DNA of 64,000 bases, taken from Actinomyces sp. oral taxon 414 (GTDB lineage Bacteria; Actinomycetota; Actinomycetes; Actinomycetales; Actinomycetaceae). Shown piece after piece: positions 17,197 to 25,000 of the stretch (within the stretch, counting starts at the first letter, position 1; every line of letters starts with the position of its first letter). Below the pieces are notes generated by a model. That model searched no databases, had not been told where the DNA came from, and saw nothing but the letters and a program-made list of their open reading frames with translations. Made by a program: the position numbers and the translations under genes. The stretch lies in NCBI RefSeq assembly GCF_001278845.1, contig NZ_CP012590.1:186001-250000 (forward strand). The letters are read 5' to 3'.

Positions 17197-18783
17197 ATGG
17201 ACATCTTGCGCAGCATCGGCACCCGGGAGACGCCGCAGCACCGGCGGGCCAGCGCCGGCCAGGTGCCCAACTCCGCCGGCGGCTACGTCTTCGCCCTCGA
17301 CGACGCCGCGCGCCTGCGCCGCTTCCTCATCCTGGGCGCGGACGGCGGCACCTACTACACGAAGGCGCAGACGCTGGCCATTGACAACGCCAAGGTCCTG
17401 GAGCGGATGGCCGCCGCCGACCCCCGCACCCTGGTGGACACGATCGTCGAGGTCTCGACCAGCGGCGCGGCGCCCAAGCAGAACCCCGCCCTGTTCGCCC
17501 TGGCCCACGCCGCCTCGGTGCCGCAGACCCGCGAAGCCGCCCTGGGGGCGCTGCCCAAGGTCGCCCGCACCGGGTCGCACCTGCTGACCTTCGCCGACTA
17601 CGTCGAGCAGTTCCGCGGCTGGGGACGGGGCCTGCGCCGCGCCGTCGGCTCCTGGTACACCGCCCGCCCGGTCGATCGGCTCGCCTACCAGGCGGTCAAG
17701 TACCGCCAGCGCGGAGGCTGGACGCACCGCGACCTGCTGCGCCTGGCGCACCCGCGCACCGACGACGCCGCCGTGCGCGCCACCTTCGACTGGATCGCCC
17801 ACGGCGTGGTCGGTGAGGCCGTCCCCTCCCTCATCGAGGGCTTCATCAAGGCCCAGGAGGCCGACGGCGCCCGCGCCTGGGCGCGGCTCGTGCGCGACTA
17901 CCGCCTGACCTGGGAGATGCTGCCCGACGCCGCCCTGAGCGAGCCGGCCGTGTGGGAGGCCCTGCTCGACGTCGGCGTGCCCATGACCGCGCTCATGCGT
18001 CAGCTGCCGCGCCTGACCCGCCTGGGCCTGCTGCCCGCCATGGGCGGGCGCACCGACGAGGTCTGCGCGCAGCTGACCGACTCGGGCCGCCTGCGGGCCG
18101 CGCGCGTCCACCCCGTCAACGTGCTGGTCGCCCAGCGCACCTACGCCTCGGGCGCCTCCTACCGCGGCACCGCGAGCTGGGAGCCGACGGCGCGGGTCGC
18201 CGACGCCCTGGACGCGGCCTTCTATGCGGCCTTCGGCGCCGTCGAGCCCGCGGGCAAGCGCCTCATGCTGGCCGTGGACATCTCCGGGTCCATGAGGTTC
18301 CCGGTCTCGGGCATGGCGATCACCGCCCGCGAGGCGTCGGCGGCCCTGACCCTGGTGCAGCTGGCCACCGAGCCGGGCGCGGCGGCCTACGCCTTCTCCC
18401 GGGAGGGTCGATCCATCTACGGCGTCAAGCCCCTGGGCATCTCGCCGCGCCGCCGCCTCGACGACGCCCTGGCCGCCGTGGACGCCATGCCCGTGGGCGG
18501 CACGGACTGCGCCCTGCCCATGCTCTACGCCGCCGAGCAGGGCCTGGAGGTCGACGCCTTCGTGATCTACACCGACAACGAGACCTGGGCCGGCAGGATC
18601 CACCCGCACCAGGCGCTGCGCCGTTACCGGGAGCGCAGCGGCATCGACGCCCGGCTCATCGTGGTGGCCATGACGTCGACGGGCTTCTCCATCGCCGACC
18701 CGGACGATGCGGGCATGCTCGACGTCGTCGGCTTCGACGCCGCGGTGCCCGGCCTCATCGCGGGGTTCACGCGTGGCCTCTGA
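17197..18783 (+). CDS. rsr: TROVE-domain protein, bacterial Ro60 orthologue (Rsr)
   Basis: 528 aa, the usual size for Ro60. The N-terminal TROVE (HEAT-like ring) region carries SAGGYVFALDDAARLRRFL and the later YRQRGGWTHRDLLRLAHP, both strong family signatures. The C-terminal von Willebrand A-like domain has an intact MIDAS motif DISGSM at 361-366. Ro60 is a ring-shaped protein that binds misfolded RNAs and Y RNA; in bacteria it works with PNPase and other nucleases in RNA decay, rRNA maturation and stress survival. ATG 17197 has a purine-rich GAAGGGAGAGG upstream. The candidate Y RNA lies directly upstream on the same strand, and a small HTH gene overlaps its 3' end. Confidence 0.93.
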   Translation: MDILRSIGTRETPQHRRASAGQVPNSAGGYVFALDDAARLRRFLILGADGGTYYTKAQTLAIDNAKVLERMAAADPRTLVDTIVEVSTSGAAPKQNPALFALAHAASVPQTREAALGALPKVARTGSHLLTFADYVEQFRGWGRGLRRAVGSWYTARPVDRLAYQAVKYRQRGGWTHRDLLRLAHPRTDDAAVRATFDWIAHGVVGEAVPSLIEGFIKAQEADGARAWARLVRDYRLTWEMLPDAALSEPAVWEALLDVGVPMTALMRQLPRLTRLGLLPAMGGRTDEVCAQLTDSGRLRAARVHPVNVLVAQRTYASGASYRGTASWEPTARVADALDAAFYAAFGAVEPAGKRLMLAVDISGSMRFPVSGMAITAREASAALTLVQLATEPGAAAYAFSREGRSIYGVKPLGISPRRRLDDALAAVDAMPVGGTDCALPMLYAAEQGLEVDAFVIYTDNETWAGRIHPHQALRRYRERSGIDARLIVVAMTSTGFSIADPDDAGMLDVVGFDAAVPGLIAGFTRGL

Positions 18784-19138
18784 CCCGCTGCGCCGGGTGC
18801 GCACGAGGGGGGCGGGCGCCCGGGGAAGGGGCGCCCACCCCCCTCGCGCCGCTCGCGCGGCCGGCGGGGACGACGGGACTGATCCCGCCAGTGCCGCCGG
18901 CCCGGCCCGACCCATCCGCGCCTCGGGCTCGTCCGACCCCCTGGCGGCGCGCGCCGCCGAACTGCACGCCAAGGCCCTGGCGGCCGACGCCGAGGCCGCG
19001 CGCTACCGGGCCGAGCGCGACGAGATCATCGACAGGCTCCGGCAAGCCGAGCCGGAGCGCTGGTCCTACACCGCGCTGGCCCGGGCCCTGGGGTGCAGCC
19101 GTGAGCTCATCGCCCAGATCGTGCGCCGACGCCGGTGA
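18773..19138 (+). CDS. small helix-turn-helix protein downstream of rsr
   Basis: About 121 aa if GTG 18773 is the start, which overlaps the rsr stop by 11 bp; the start is uncertain. The first ~50 residues are Arg/Gly/Pro-rich and probably disordered. The rest is a helix (ARAAELHAKALAADAEAARY) followed by a C-terminal HTH-like segment YTALARALGCSRELIAQIV. It resembles short actinobacterial proteins that pair a coiled coil with a sigma-like HTH. Function unknown. Overlap with rsr suggests co-expression, perhaps as a regulator of the Ro60 locus. Confidence 0.6.
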   Translation: MASDPLRRVRTRGAGARGRGAHPPRAARAAGGDDGTDPASAAGPARPIRASGSSDPLAARAAELHAKALAADAEAARYRAERDEIIDRLRQAEPERWSYTALARALGCSRELIAQIVRRRR

Positions 19139-19392
19139 GCGGCAGCCGGCAGCCGTCGTGGCGCGCCCGCCGGGCGGGGGCTGCCGCCCAGATCGCCGCC
19201 GCCCTCGTGCCCGGCATATTCATTCTCTGAATGATCTTCCGTGAATAGGAGTTCACAGGGCCTCGCTTCGGGTGTGGGCGTCGGGTGATGCGCCCAAGAC
19301 GCATGCCCCCGCTCTCGCCGGAGGGGTTACCGGGGCGGGTCCCGCTTCCGGTGAGAAAGGTTCGCTGCGCCATCTGACTCGCCGCCGCGTGG

Positions 19393-19398
19393 TAGAGT
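19393..19398 (+). promoter_or_regulatory. -10 element, leaderless start of the short TPR gene
   Basis: TAGAGT, then 6 nt, then ATG 19405. The 266 bp between this gene and the HTH gene hold no other ORF I can support. Confidence 0.5.
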
Positions 19399-19404
19399 GA
19401 ACTC

Positions 19405-20115
19405 ATGGGAATCTCTATCCAGGGCTCAAGCGGTTCGGACGCACACGCAGGCTCTTCAACATCCGCCGATCCGGCCAAGGTCAGCCGTCTCGTTAACTAC
19501 GCCTGGTTCCTGGAGGATGCGCGTCGTGATTACGACCGGGCGGAGGAAATGTACAGGCGGGCCATCAAAGCCGACCCCGACCACGCCGACGGCCTCGGCA
19601 ACTACGCCCGTTTTCTTCATGTTGTGCGTGGCGATTCTGATCGGGCGGAGGCGATGTACGAGCGGGCCATCAAGGCCGACCCCGACCAGGGTCTCAATCT
19701 CAGCAACTACGCTTGGTTCCTAGAGAATGTGCGTCATGACTATGATCGGGCAGAGGAAATGTACAGGCGGGCCATCAAGGCCGACCCCAACTACGCCCAC
19801 GGCCTCGGCAACTACGCCCGTTTTCTTCATGTTGTGCGTGGCGATTCTGATCGGGCGGAGGCGATGTACGAGCGGGCCATCGAAGCCGACCCCAACTACG
19901 CCTACAACCTCGGCAACTACGCCAACTTCCTCAAGAACGTGCGTCATGACTATGATCGGGCGGAGGAGATGTACGAACGGGCCGTCGAAGCCGACCCCAA
20001 CTACGCCTACAACCTCGGCAACTACGCCAACTTCCTCAAGGATGTGCGTCATGACTATGATCGGGCGGAGGAGATGTACGAACGGGCCGTCGAAGCCGAC
20101 CTCAATCACGGGTAG
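19405..20115 (+). CDS. short TPR-repeat protein
   Basis: 236 aa. After a 30-residue Ser/Gly-rich N-terminus the protein is five complete 35-aa TPR-like units plus a sixth partial one. The units alternate between two subtypes, for example NYAWFLENVRHDYDRAEEMY and NYARFLHVVRGDSDRAEAMY. The DNA of same-type units is nearly identical (19495-20112). There is no enzymatic domain and no signal peptide. Such proteins mediate protein-protein contacts; the partner is unknown. Base composition is less GC-biased than in neighbouring housekeeping genes, consistent with acquisition. It stops abruptly after ADLNHG and is followed by non-coding, partly decayed sequence, so it may be truncated at the 3' end. 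Confidence 0.75.
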   Translation: MGISIQGSSGSDAHAGSSTSADPAKVSRLVNYAWFLEDARRDYDRAEEMYRRAIKADPDHADGLGNYARFLHVVRGDSDRAEAMYERAIKADPDQGLNLSNYAWFLENVRHDYDRAEEMYRRAIKADPNYAHGLGNYARFLHVVRGDSDRAEAMYERAIEADPNYAYNLGNYANFLKNVRHDYDRAEEMYERAVEADPNYAYNLGNYANFLKDVRHDYDRAEEMYERAVEADLNHG

Positions 20116-20179
20116 TAACCAGTCGGGGCAGTCGGACACCGCCAGAGGGTCAGGGCTAGAGGGCTCGCTTCGCCCGGCC

Positions 20180-20301
20180 CTATATGCCGGACTCGCTGTC
20201 GGTCATCCGCTCCAGCCGGGCCGTCAGCATGCGCGCGAATTCCAGAGCCTCCTACACCAGTAGTGGACCGCCAGCGGGCTCACCGTCGCGCAGGGATCCA
20301 T
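20180..20301 (-). pseudogene. frameshifted short coding remnant downstream of the ABC-3C component
   Basis: On the minus strand an ATG at 20301 opens a frame reading MDPCATVSPLAVHYW. A second frame then reads EALEFARMLTARLERMTDSE to a TAG at 20180. The two halves look like one reading frame broken by an indel near 20256. It starts about 90 bp after the ABC-3C component stop, on the same strand, so both may be relics of one operon. The family is not recognised. Confidence 0.35.
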
Positions 20302-20391
20302 AAAGGCTTATTCTGAGGGAATCTGGGACGCATTTCTCGAGTGCGATATAATGATGGCCCACCCCCGCGGAGTATCCCTGACGAATAATTT

Positions 20392-20646
20392 TCATGCAGG
20401 AACATGGCAGCGCTCCAGCTCCTGATTATCATTCCACCGGATGGCCTGGAGGGTGAACAGCATGGACAGGGCCAGCGCGAACCAGTCGAAGGCGACCCGC
20501 GAGTGACGACCTGTGCGCCGGGCGTGTTGACGGAACCGCTCCCACAGGTCCGAGACCGTCGCTGGCGTCTCGAGCAGCGAGATGAGAGTGCCGCCTACGC
20601 TCAGCAGGGCCTGATCGGCGTCGATTTCCTTGGTCGGCAGCAGCAT
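20392..20646 (-). CDS. orphan ABC-3C (three-component) system middle component 6-like protein
   Basis: 84 aa starting MLLPTKEIDADQALLSVGG. This matches the short ABC-3C middle component 6 type as I recall it (start M-L-P-K-I, then a helix pair, and an FxxFxLALxxLFxLxAI segment here read as FDWFALALSMLFTLQAI). I chose ATG 20646 for this homology and because CAGGAG precedes it; the frame extends to 20709. ABC-3C systems are predicted defence or conflict modules with an ATPase and a C-terminal effector. Neither partner is present here. The system may therefore be a remnant, or the gene may act alone. No close alternative family came to mind. Confidence 0.55.
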   Translation of the reverse strand: MLLPTKEIDADQALLSVGGTLISLLETPATVSDLWERFRQHARRTGRHSRVAFDWFALALSMLFTLQAIRWNDNQELERCHVPA

Positions 20647-20780
20647 GAGTCTCGTCTCCTGGAGCATCGGCGAGTGTGCCTCGAATATTCTGAGTTCGGC
20701 GGCGGGCACGCCCGAACTCCCTGGCTGGGCTTTCTCGCCCGCGCCGGGTCCTTCCGTAGCACTGGCCCTCGGGGGGGCGA

Positions 20781-20808
20781 TTCGGTGATGTCACCTCAGT
20801 CCACATCG
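20781..20808 (-). promoter_or_regulatory. operator-like 28-bp motif upstream of the ABC-3C component
   Basis: Read on the minus strand it contains GAGGTGACATCACCGAA. The core GGTGA-N2-TCACC is a pseudo-palindrome. The same 28-mer with 3 mismatches lies at 21737-21764 in the opposite orientation, upstream of the helicase gene. A TGAGGT that could be a -10 overlaps the core. Confidence 0.45.
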
Positions 20809-20958
20809 AGCCTTTCTCACCAGAAATATCCCCGGACTGGCCAGGATCGTCATGATGGCGCGGGTGGGGCGCCGCGCGGGCAGGGCCCCATTGTACGCGG
20901 CCTGACTCGCCCGGGGTGGTGCGGGTGGGGCTTCTGGGGCGATCCGGGGCGGGAGCGT

Positions 20959-21076
20959 GTCCAAATCTGCCACAAAGGCGCCCCGGACCGGGAACGGCGG
21001 CGAGAAGAAGCGCGGAATATCAACGATTCTCCTCCAGCGCTCCGGCGCGATCGGGGCCTTTGTGGCAGATTTGGAC
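20959..21076. repeat. inverted repeat family A, copy 1
   Basis: Perfect 21-bp arms (20959-20979 and 21056-21076; the left begins GTCCAAATCTGCCAC) enclose a 76-bp centre containing GCGGAATATCAACG. About 45 bp to the left is also shared with copy 2. No ORF. See copies at 44735 and 52143. Confidence 0.85.
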
Positions 21077-21145
21077 AACCTGCGTCGCCATGGACCCCGG
21101 GATGGGCGGCACGGGCCGCGGCGACGGCCCCCTGGCGCCCCCCGG

Positions 21146-21220
21146 CGCCGAGAGGTGCACTTCGCACTCGAACGTGCAGTTCCAACCATCATTCTCGAGT
21201 GCGAAGTGCACCTCTCGGCG
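21146..21220. repeat. inverted repeat family B, copy 1
   Basis: Perfect 26-bp arms (21146-21171 and 21195-21220; the inner part reads GTGCACTTCGCACTCGA) with a 23-nt loop. The loop, read on the minus strand, contains GGTTGGAACTGCACG, shared with copy 2 at 51796, where it is in the opposite orientation. Confidence 0.85.
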
Positions 21221-21380
21221 AGGAGCGGGCCGGTCGCGGTCGTCGCGGACCGCGGCGCCGCCAGCCCATCCGGCCCATCCGGCCCACTCGGCCCACTCGG
21301 CCCACAGGGATTCCCCTGGTAAGAGCCCCGAGACCCTTCCGGTGAGAAAGGCTCCATGAGGGACGCGCCCCGCCTCTTCC

Positions 21381-21467
21381 CCTCTGCTACGCTCTTTTCT
21401 CTTCACTACGCCTCTTCACCCTCTGCTGTACGGGAAAAAGGAGCGTAGCGGAGGGAAAGAGGCGTAG
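21381..21467. repeat. hairpin with two mutually exclusive pairings
   Basis: CCTCTGCTACGCTCTTTT (21381-21398) can pair with 21435-21453. Alternatively CTACGCCTCTT-containing 21406-21427 can pair with 21447-21467. The right arms overlap, so only one fold can form at a time. No ORF is present. Confidence 0.6.
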
Positions 21468-21736
21468 CAGACGGCTCGGCGCGCCCCCGCGAACCCCGGA
21501 GCCGCTGAACAGGAGCCCCAGGGCGCCACCACGCTAAGGGACACACCCACGGGGCGGGGACCGGTACCGGATCCGTGACGACCCCCGGGGCGGTGCGGCC
21601 GCCTCCAGGCCGGCGCGGACCCGGCCCCGGCTTGCGTAATGCGAGCTCAGCGCAACACAATCCACCCCACCTCGCGCCGTGCGAGCTCAGCGCGACGAAA
21701 TCCGCCTGCGCTCGATTCGCGCCAGCCCACCTGGCA

Positions 21737-21764
21737 CGATGTGAGCTAAGGTGACATCACCGAA
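21737..21764 (+). promoter_or_regulatory. operator-like 28-bp motif upstream of the first giant helicase gene
   Basis: It contains TAAGGTGACATCACCGAA, with a possible -10 TAAGGT overlapping the pseudo-palindrome. It is an inverted near-copy of 20781-20808 and lies 300 bp before the ATG at 22067. Confidence 0.45.
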
Positions 21765-21942
21765 ACAACTCCCCCGGGGGCGGAGCTCGGGCGGACGACA
21801 CGCCAGATCCCGGCCCGCCGCCCAGCCCCTGGCCCGCCCGACCCGGCCCCTGGCCCGCCGCGCTGGCCCGGGCCCGCCCCGCCCCGGCCCGCCCGGGACG
21901 CGGACGGCGGCGCATTCTGGCAACGCCGTCGCGTGGAGGCTG

Positions 21943-21948
21943 TACCCT
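21943..21948 (+). promoter_or_regulatory. candidate -10 for the first giant helicase gene
   Basis: TACCCT would start a transcript near 21955 with a ~110-nt 5' leader. A GTG 6 nt downstream of the hexamer is out of frame with the helicase, so a leaderless start there would not make this protein. Confidence 0.35.
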
Positions 21949-22066
21949 GGTCTGGTGGCCGCGTCCGCCCCACTACGGCCGTCCTCCGACGTCGCGCCGG
22001 CCCCCACCGGCGCCCCCGAGGAGCGGGGCACCCCCACGCATCCCGCATCCCGCACCCGATGGCCTC

Positions 22067-25000
22067 ATGAAGCTCGACAACCGCAACCTCGTCCTGAAAG
22101 GGCTCCTCGGGGTACTGCCGCCCCGGCTGGAGCGCTACACCCGCTCCGCCCTGGGAGGCCGCACCTCCCCCGAGGCGCTGCGCCGCCTCCTGGCCGCCGA
22201 CGGCCCGGCGCTGAAGGACCCCAACCTGGCCGACCTGTCCACCCAGATCCGCATTCTGACCGCCCGCGGCGACGACGGGCGCCTCCCGCCCCAGCCCCCG
22301 GGCCTGGCGGCCGCACTCGAGGAGGTGCGGCTCTTCCGCGACGAGGCGCTCCACTCCCGCTCCCTGTCCACCGACCGGGCCCTGGCCGCCCTCGGCGCCG
22401 CCGACGAGACCCTCCGGATCATCGGCGCCGAGTCCGGCCACGACGAGTTGCGCGGGCTCATCCGCGCCGTCGACGGCGGCCGGGGCCCCCGCCGCAGCCC
22501 GCTGGACGCCGTCCGCGTCGAGGTCTACGGCGAGTTCGAGCGCATTGGCGTCGTCGGCTACGCCCACGCCGTCGCGGGCGTCCGGCCCGCCGTGTCCATC
22601 CGCCTGTCCTGGGACCGGACCTCCCCCGACCCGCGCCCCGTCGAGGTGGTCCTGACCATTATCGAGGACGACGGCGTACACGAGATCACCGAGCCCTGGC
22701 GCCTGACCTGGCGGGCCTCCGCCCCGGAGCTGAACGGGACCCGCGCCCTCGTCCTGGACCGCGCCGCCCTGCTCCAGGTGGCCCGGCCCGGCTCCACCCA
22801 CGTGCGCATCGAGCTGCACGGCGCCGACGGGGCGACGACGGTGCGCCGGTTCCCGGGACCCACCGTGCTGCCCCCGCGCCAGTGGCGGCTCATCGGGGGC
22901 GGGCAGTGGGCGGGGCCGGCGCTGGCCACCTTCGTCCAGCCCGGCCAGGACGCCGTCGAGGCCCTCGTCTCCGAGGCCCTCGGGTTCGTGGGCGAGGACA
23001 CGGGCGCGGGCCGGGGCGGAGACACCGGTGCGGACGGGGACGCGTCCGCCGCCTGGTGGGACGCCCTCGTCGCGGCGGCGTGCACCGCCCTGCGACGGCG
23101 CCGCCCGCAGATCGAGGAGGTCGGCAGCGCCTGGGACCGCGGACCGCACCTGGTGCGCACCGGCGCCGAACTCCTCAGCGCGCGCACCGGCACCTCCCTC
23201 GATGTCGCCGTGCTCCTGGCCGGCGCCCTGGAGCGCCTGGGCGTGCCCGCCGTCCTCCTGCTCACCCCTGCGGCCGCCCTCCTGGGCTACTGGCGCAACG
23301 AGGAGGACGCCGAGCGGATCCCGGCCTCGCCGCAGGAGGCCGCCGAGCTCGCCCGCAACGGGACCCTGGGACTGGTCTATCCCGAACTCGCGGTGCGCAG
23401 GTCGGCCGCGGCCCTCCACGAACTGACCGGCCGGGTGCGCGCCCTGGCCCTGAAGGAACTGTCCGATCTGGTCCTGGCGGTGCCGATCCGCGCCGCCAGG
23501 GGCCGGGGCGCGTCCCCCCAGCCCCTGCTGGAGCTCGACGAGGACGGCGACGTCGTCGAACTGCCCGCCCCAGACGCCGACGCCTACCGCCCGATCACCG
23601 CGGCCCCGCCCTCCGGCCCCCAGTGGCCGGACGCCGCGGCGCCGGCCGCCGGGGCTTCCGACACCCAGGTGCACCCGCGCATTGAGGAGTGGAAGCGGAG
23701 CCTGCTGGACCTGTCCCTGCGCAACCCGCTCATCGACTGCACCTCGCGCCACGCCGTCGAGCTGCTCGTCCCGTCCACGCTCATCGGCAGGTTCGAGGAC
23801 ATTGTCAACTCCCGCGAGCTGGTGACCCTGGTCTCGCGCGGCGCCGGCTCCCGCACGCCCGGCGGCTCCAAGTCCCGGACCGCGCTGCTGACCGAGGAGC
23901 GGATCGTCGGCGTCGACCTTCCCGCCTCGGACTGCCGACGGCGCCTGCAGGCCCTGGCCGCCTCCGCCCGCACGACCCTGGAGGAGACGGGGGCCAACAA
24001 CCTCTACCTGGCCGTGGGCTCCCTGGTCTGGCGCACCGACGGGCGCCGCCTGCACTCCCCGCTCATCCTCATCCCCGTCACGCTCACGCCGACGCGGGAG
24101 GGGGACGCCTACGTGGTCGGGCTGGACGAGGCCGGCGCCTCCACCCCCAACCGCTCCCTGCTGGCCCGCTACGAGGCGGACACCGGCATTGACCTGGTCG
24201 AGCTGCGCGAGCCCGTGCGCGACGAGCACGGCATTGACATCGAGGCCACGCTCAGGCGCGTGCGCGCCAGGCTGAGGAACCACAGGCGCGACGACGCCGT
24301 CGAGGCGAGCGTGCAGCTGGGCCTGTTCCGCTTCTCCACCTACCGCATGTGGCGGGACCTGGAGGACGACTGGCGCACCATTACCGCCAACCCGCTGGTC
24401 ACCCACCTCCTGGGTGATCCGAACGCCCCCTTCGCCGACCCGGCGGGCGGGGCCTCGTCCGCCCCGGCGGCCATTGACGAGGTCGTCGAGGACCTGCCGT
24501 TGAAGGCCGACGCCGCCCAGGCGCGGGTGGTGGCCGACGCGGTGGAGGGCCGCACCCTGGTGGTGGAGGGCCCTCCCGGGACGGGCAAATCCCAGACCGT
24601 GGCCAACCTCATCTTCCGGGCCCTGGCCACGGGGCGCACGGTCATGTTCGTGGCGGAGAAGGCCTCGGCGCTCGACGTGGTGGCCCGGCGTCTGCGCGAG
24701 GAGGCGGGCATCGGGGACCTGCTGCTCAACCTCCACGACAACGGCATGAAGCCCTCCGAGGTCCGCCGGGCGCTGCGCCGCGCGCTCGAACTGCGCGCGC
24801 CGGGCCAGGATGCCGCCGCGGCGGCCGGGCTGCGCGAGCGCCTGACCGGGCTGCGCGAGCGCCTGGCCGGGCTGCGCGAGCGCCTGGGAGCCTACCGGGA
24901 GGGCCTGCACGCGCCGGGAGCCGAGGGCCCGTCCTACTACGAGGCCCGCCAGGCGCTGGTCGGGGCCCGCGAGGGCGACCCGGCCGAGCTGGAGCGGGCG

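Larger units (their letters stand above)
20647..22066. other. gene-free, repeat-rich island
   Basis: About 1.4 kb with no ORF I can support. It holds two copies of a 28-bp operator-like motif in opposite orientation (20781-20808 and 21737-21764), inverted repeat A (20959-21076), inverted repeat B (21146-21220), a pyrimidine/purine hairpin (21381-21467) and a run of similar motifs at 21639, 21679 and 21739. A TACCCT at 21943-21948 is the best promoter candidate for the helicase gene at 22067. Confidence 0.7.

Noticed and set aside
20404..21345. Long plus-strand ORF through the repeat island
   Set aside because: It runs through the inverted repeats and opposite the ABC-3C component. Its composition reads like an antisense shadow of GC-rich DNA, and no start signal is present.
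22059..22070. Minimal uORF ATG-GCC-TCA-TGA overlapping the helicase start
   Set aside because: Such a short ORF is expected by chance and has no binding site or conserved feature.
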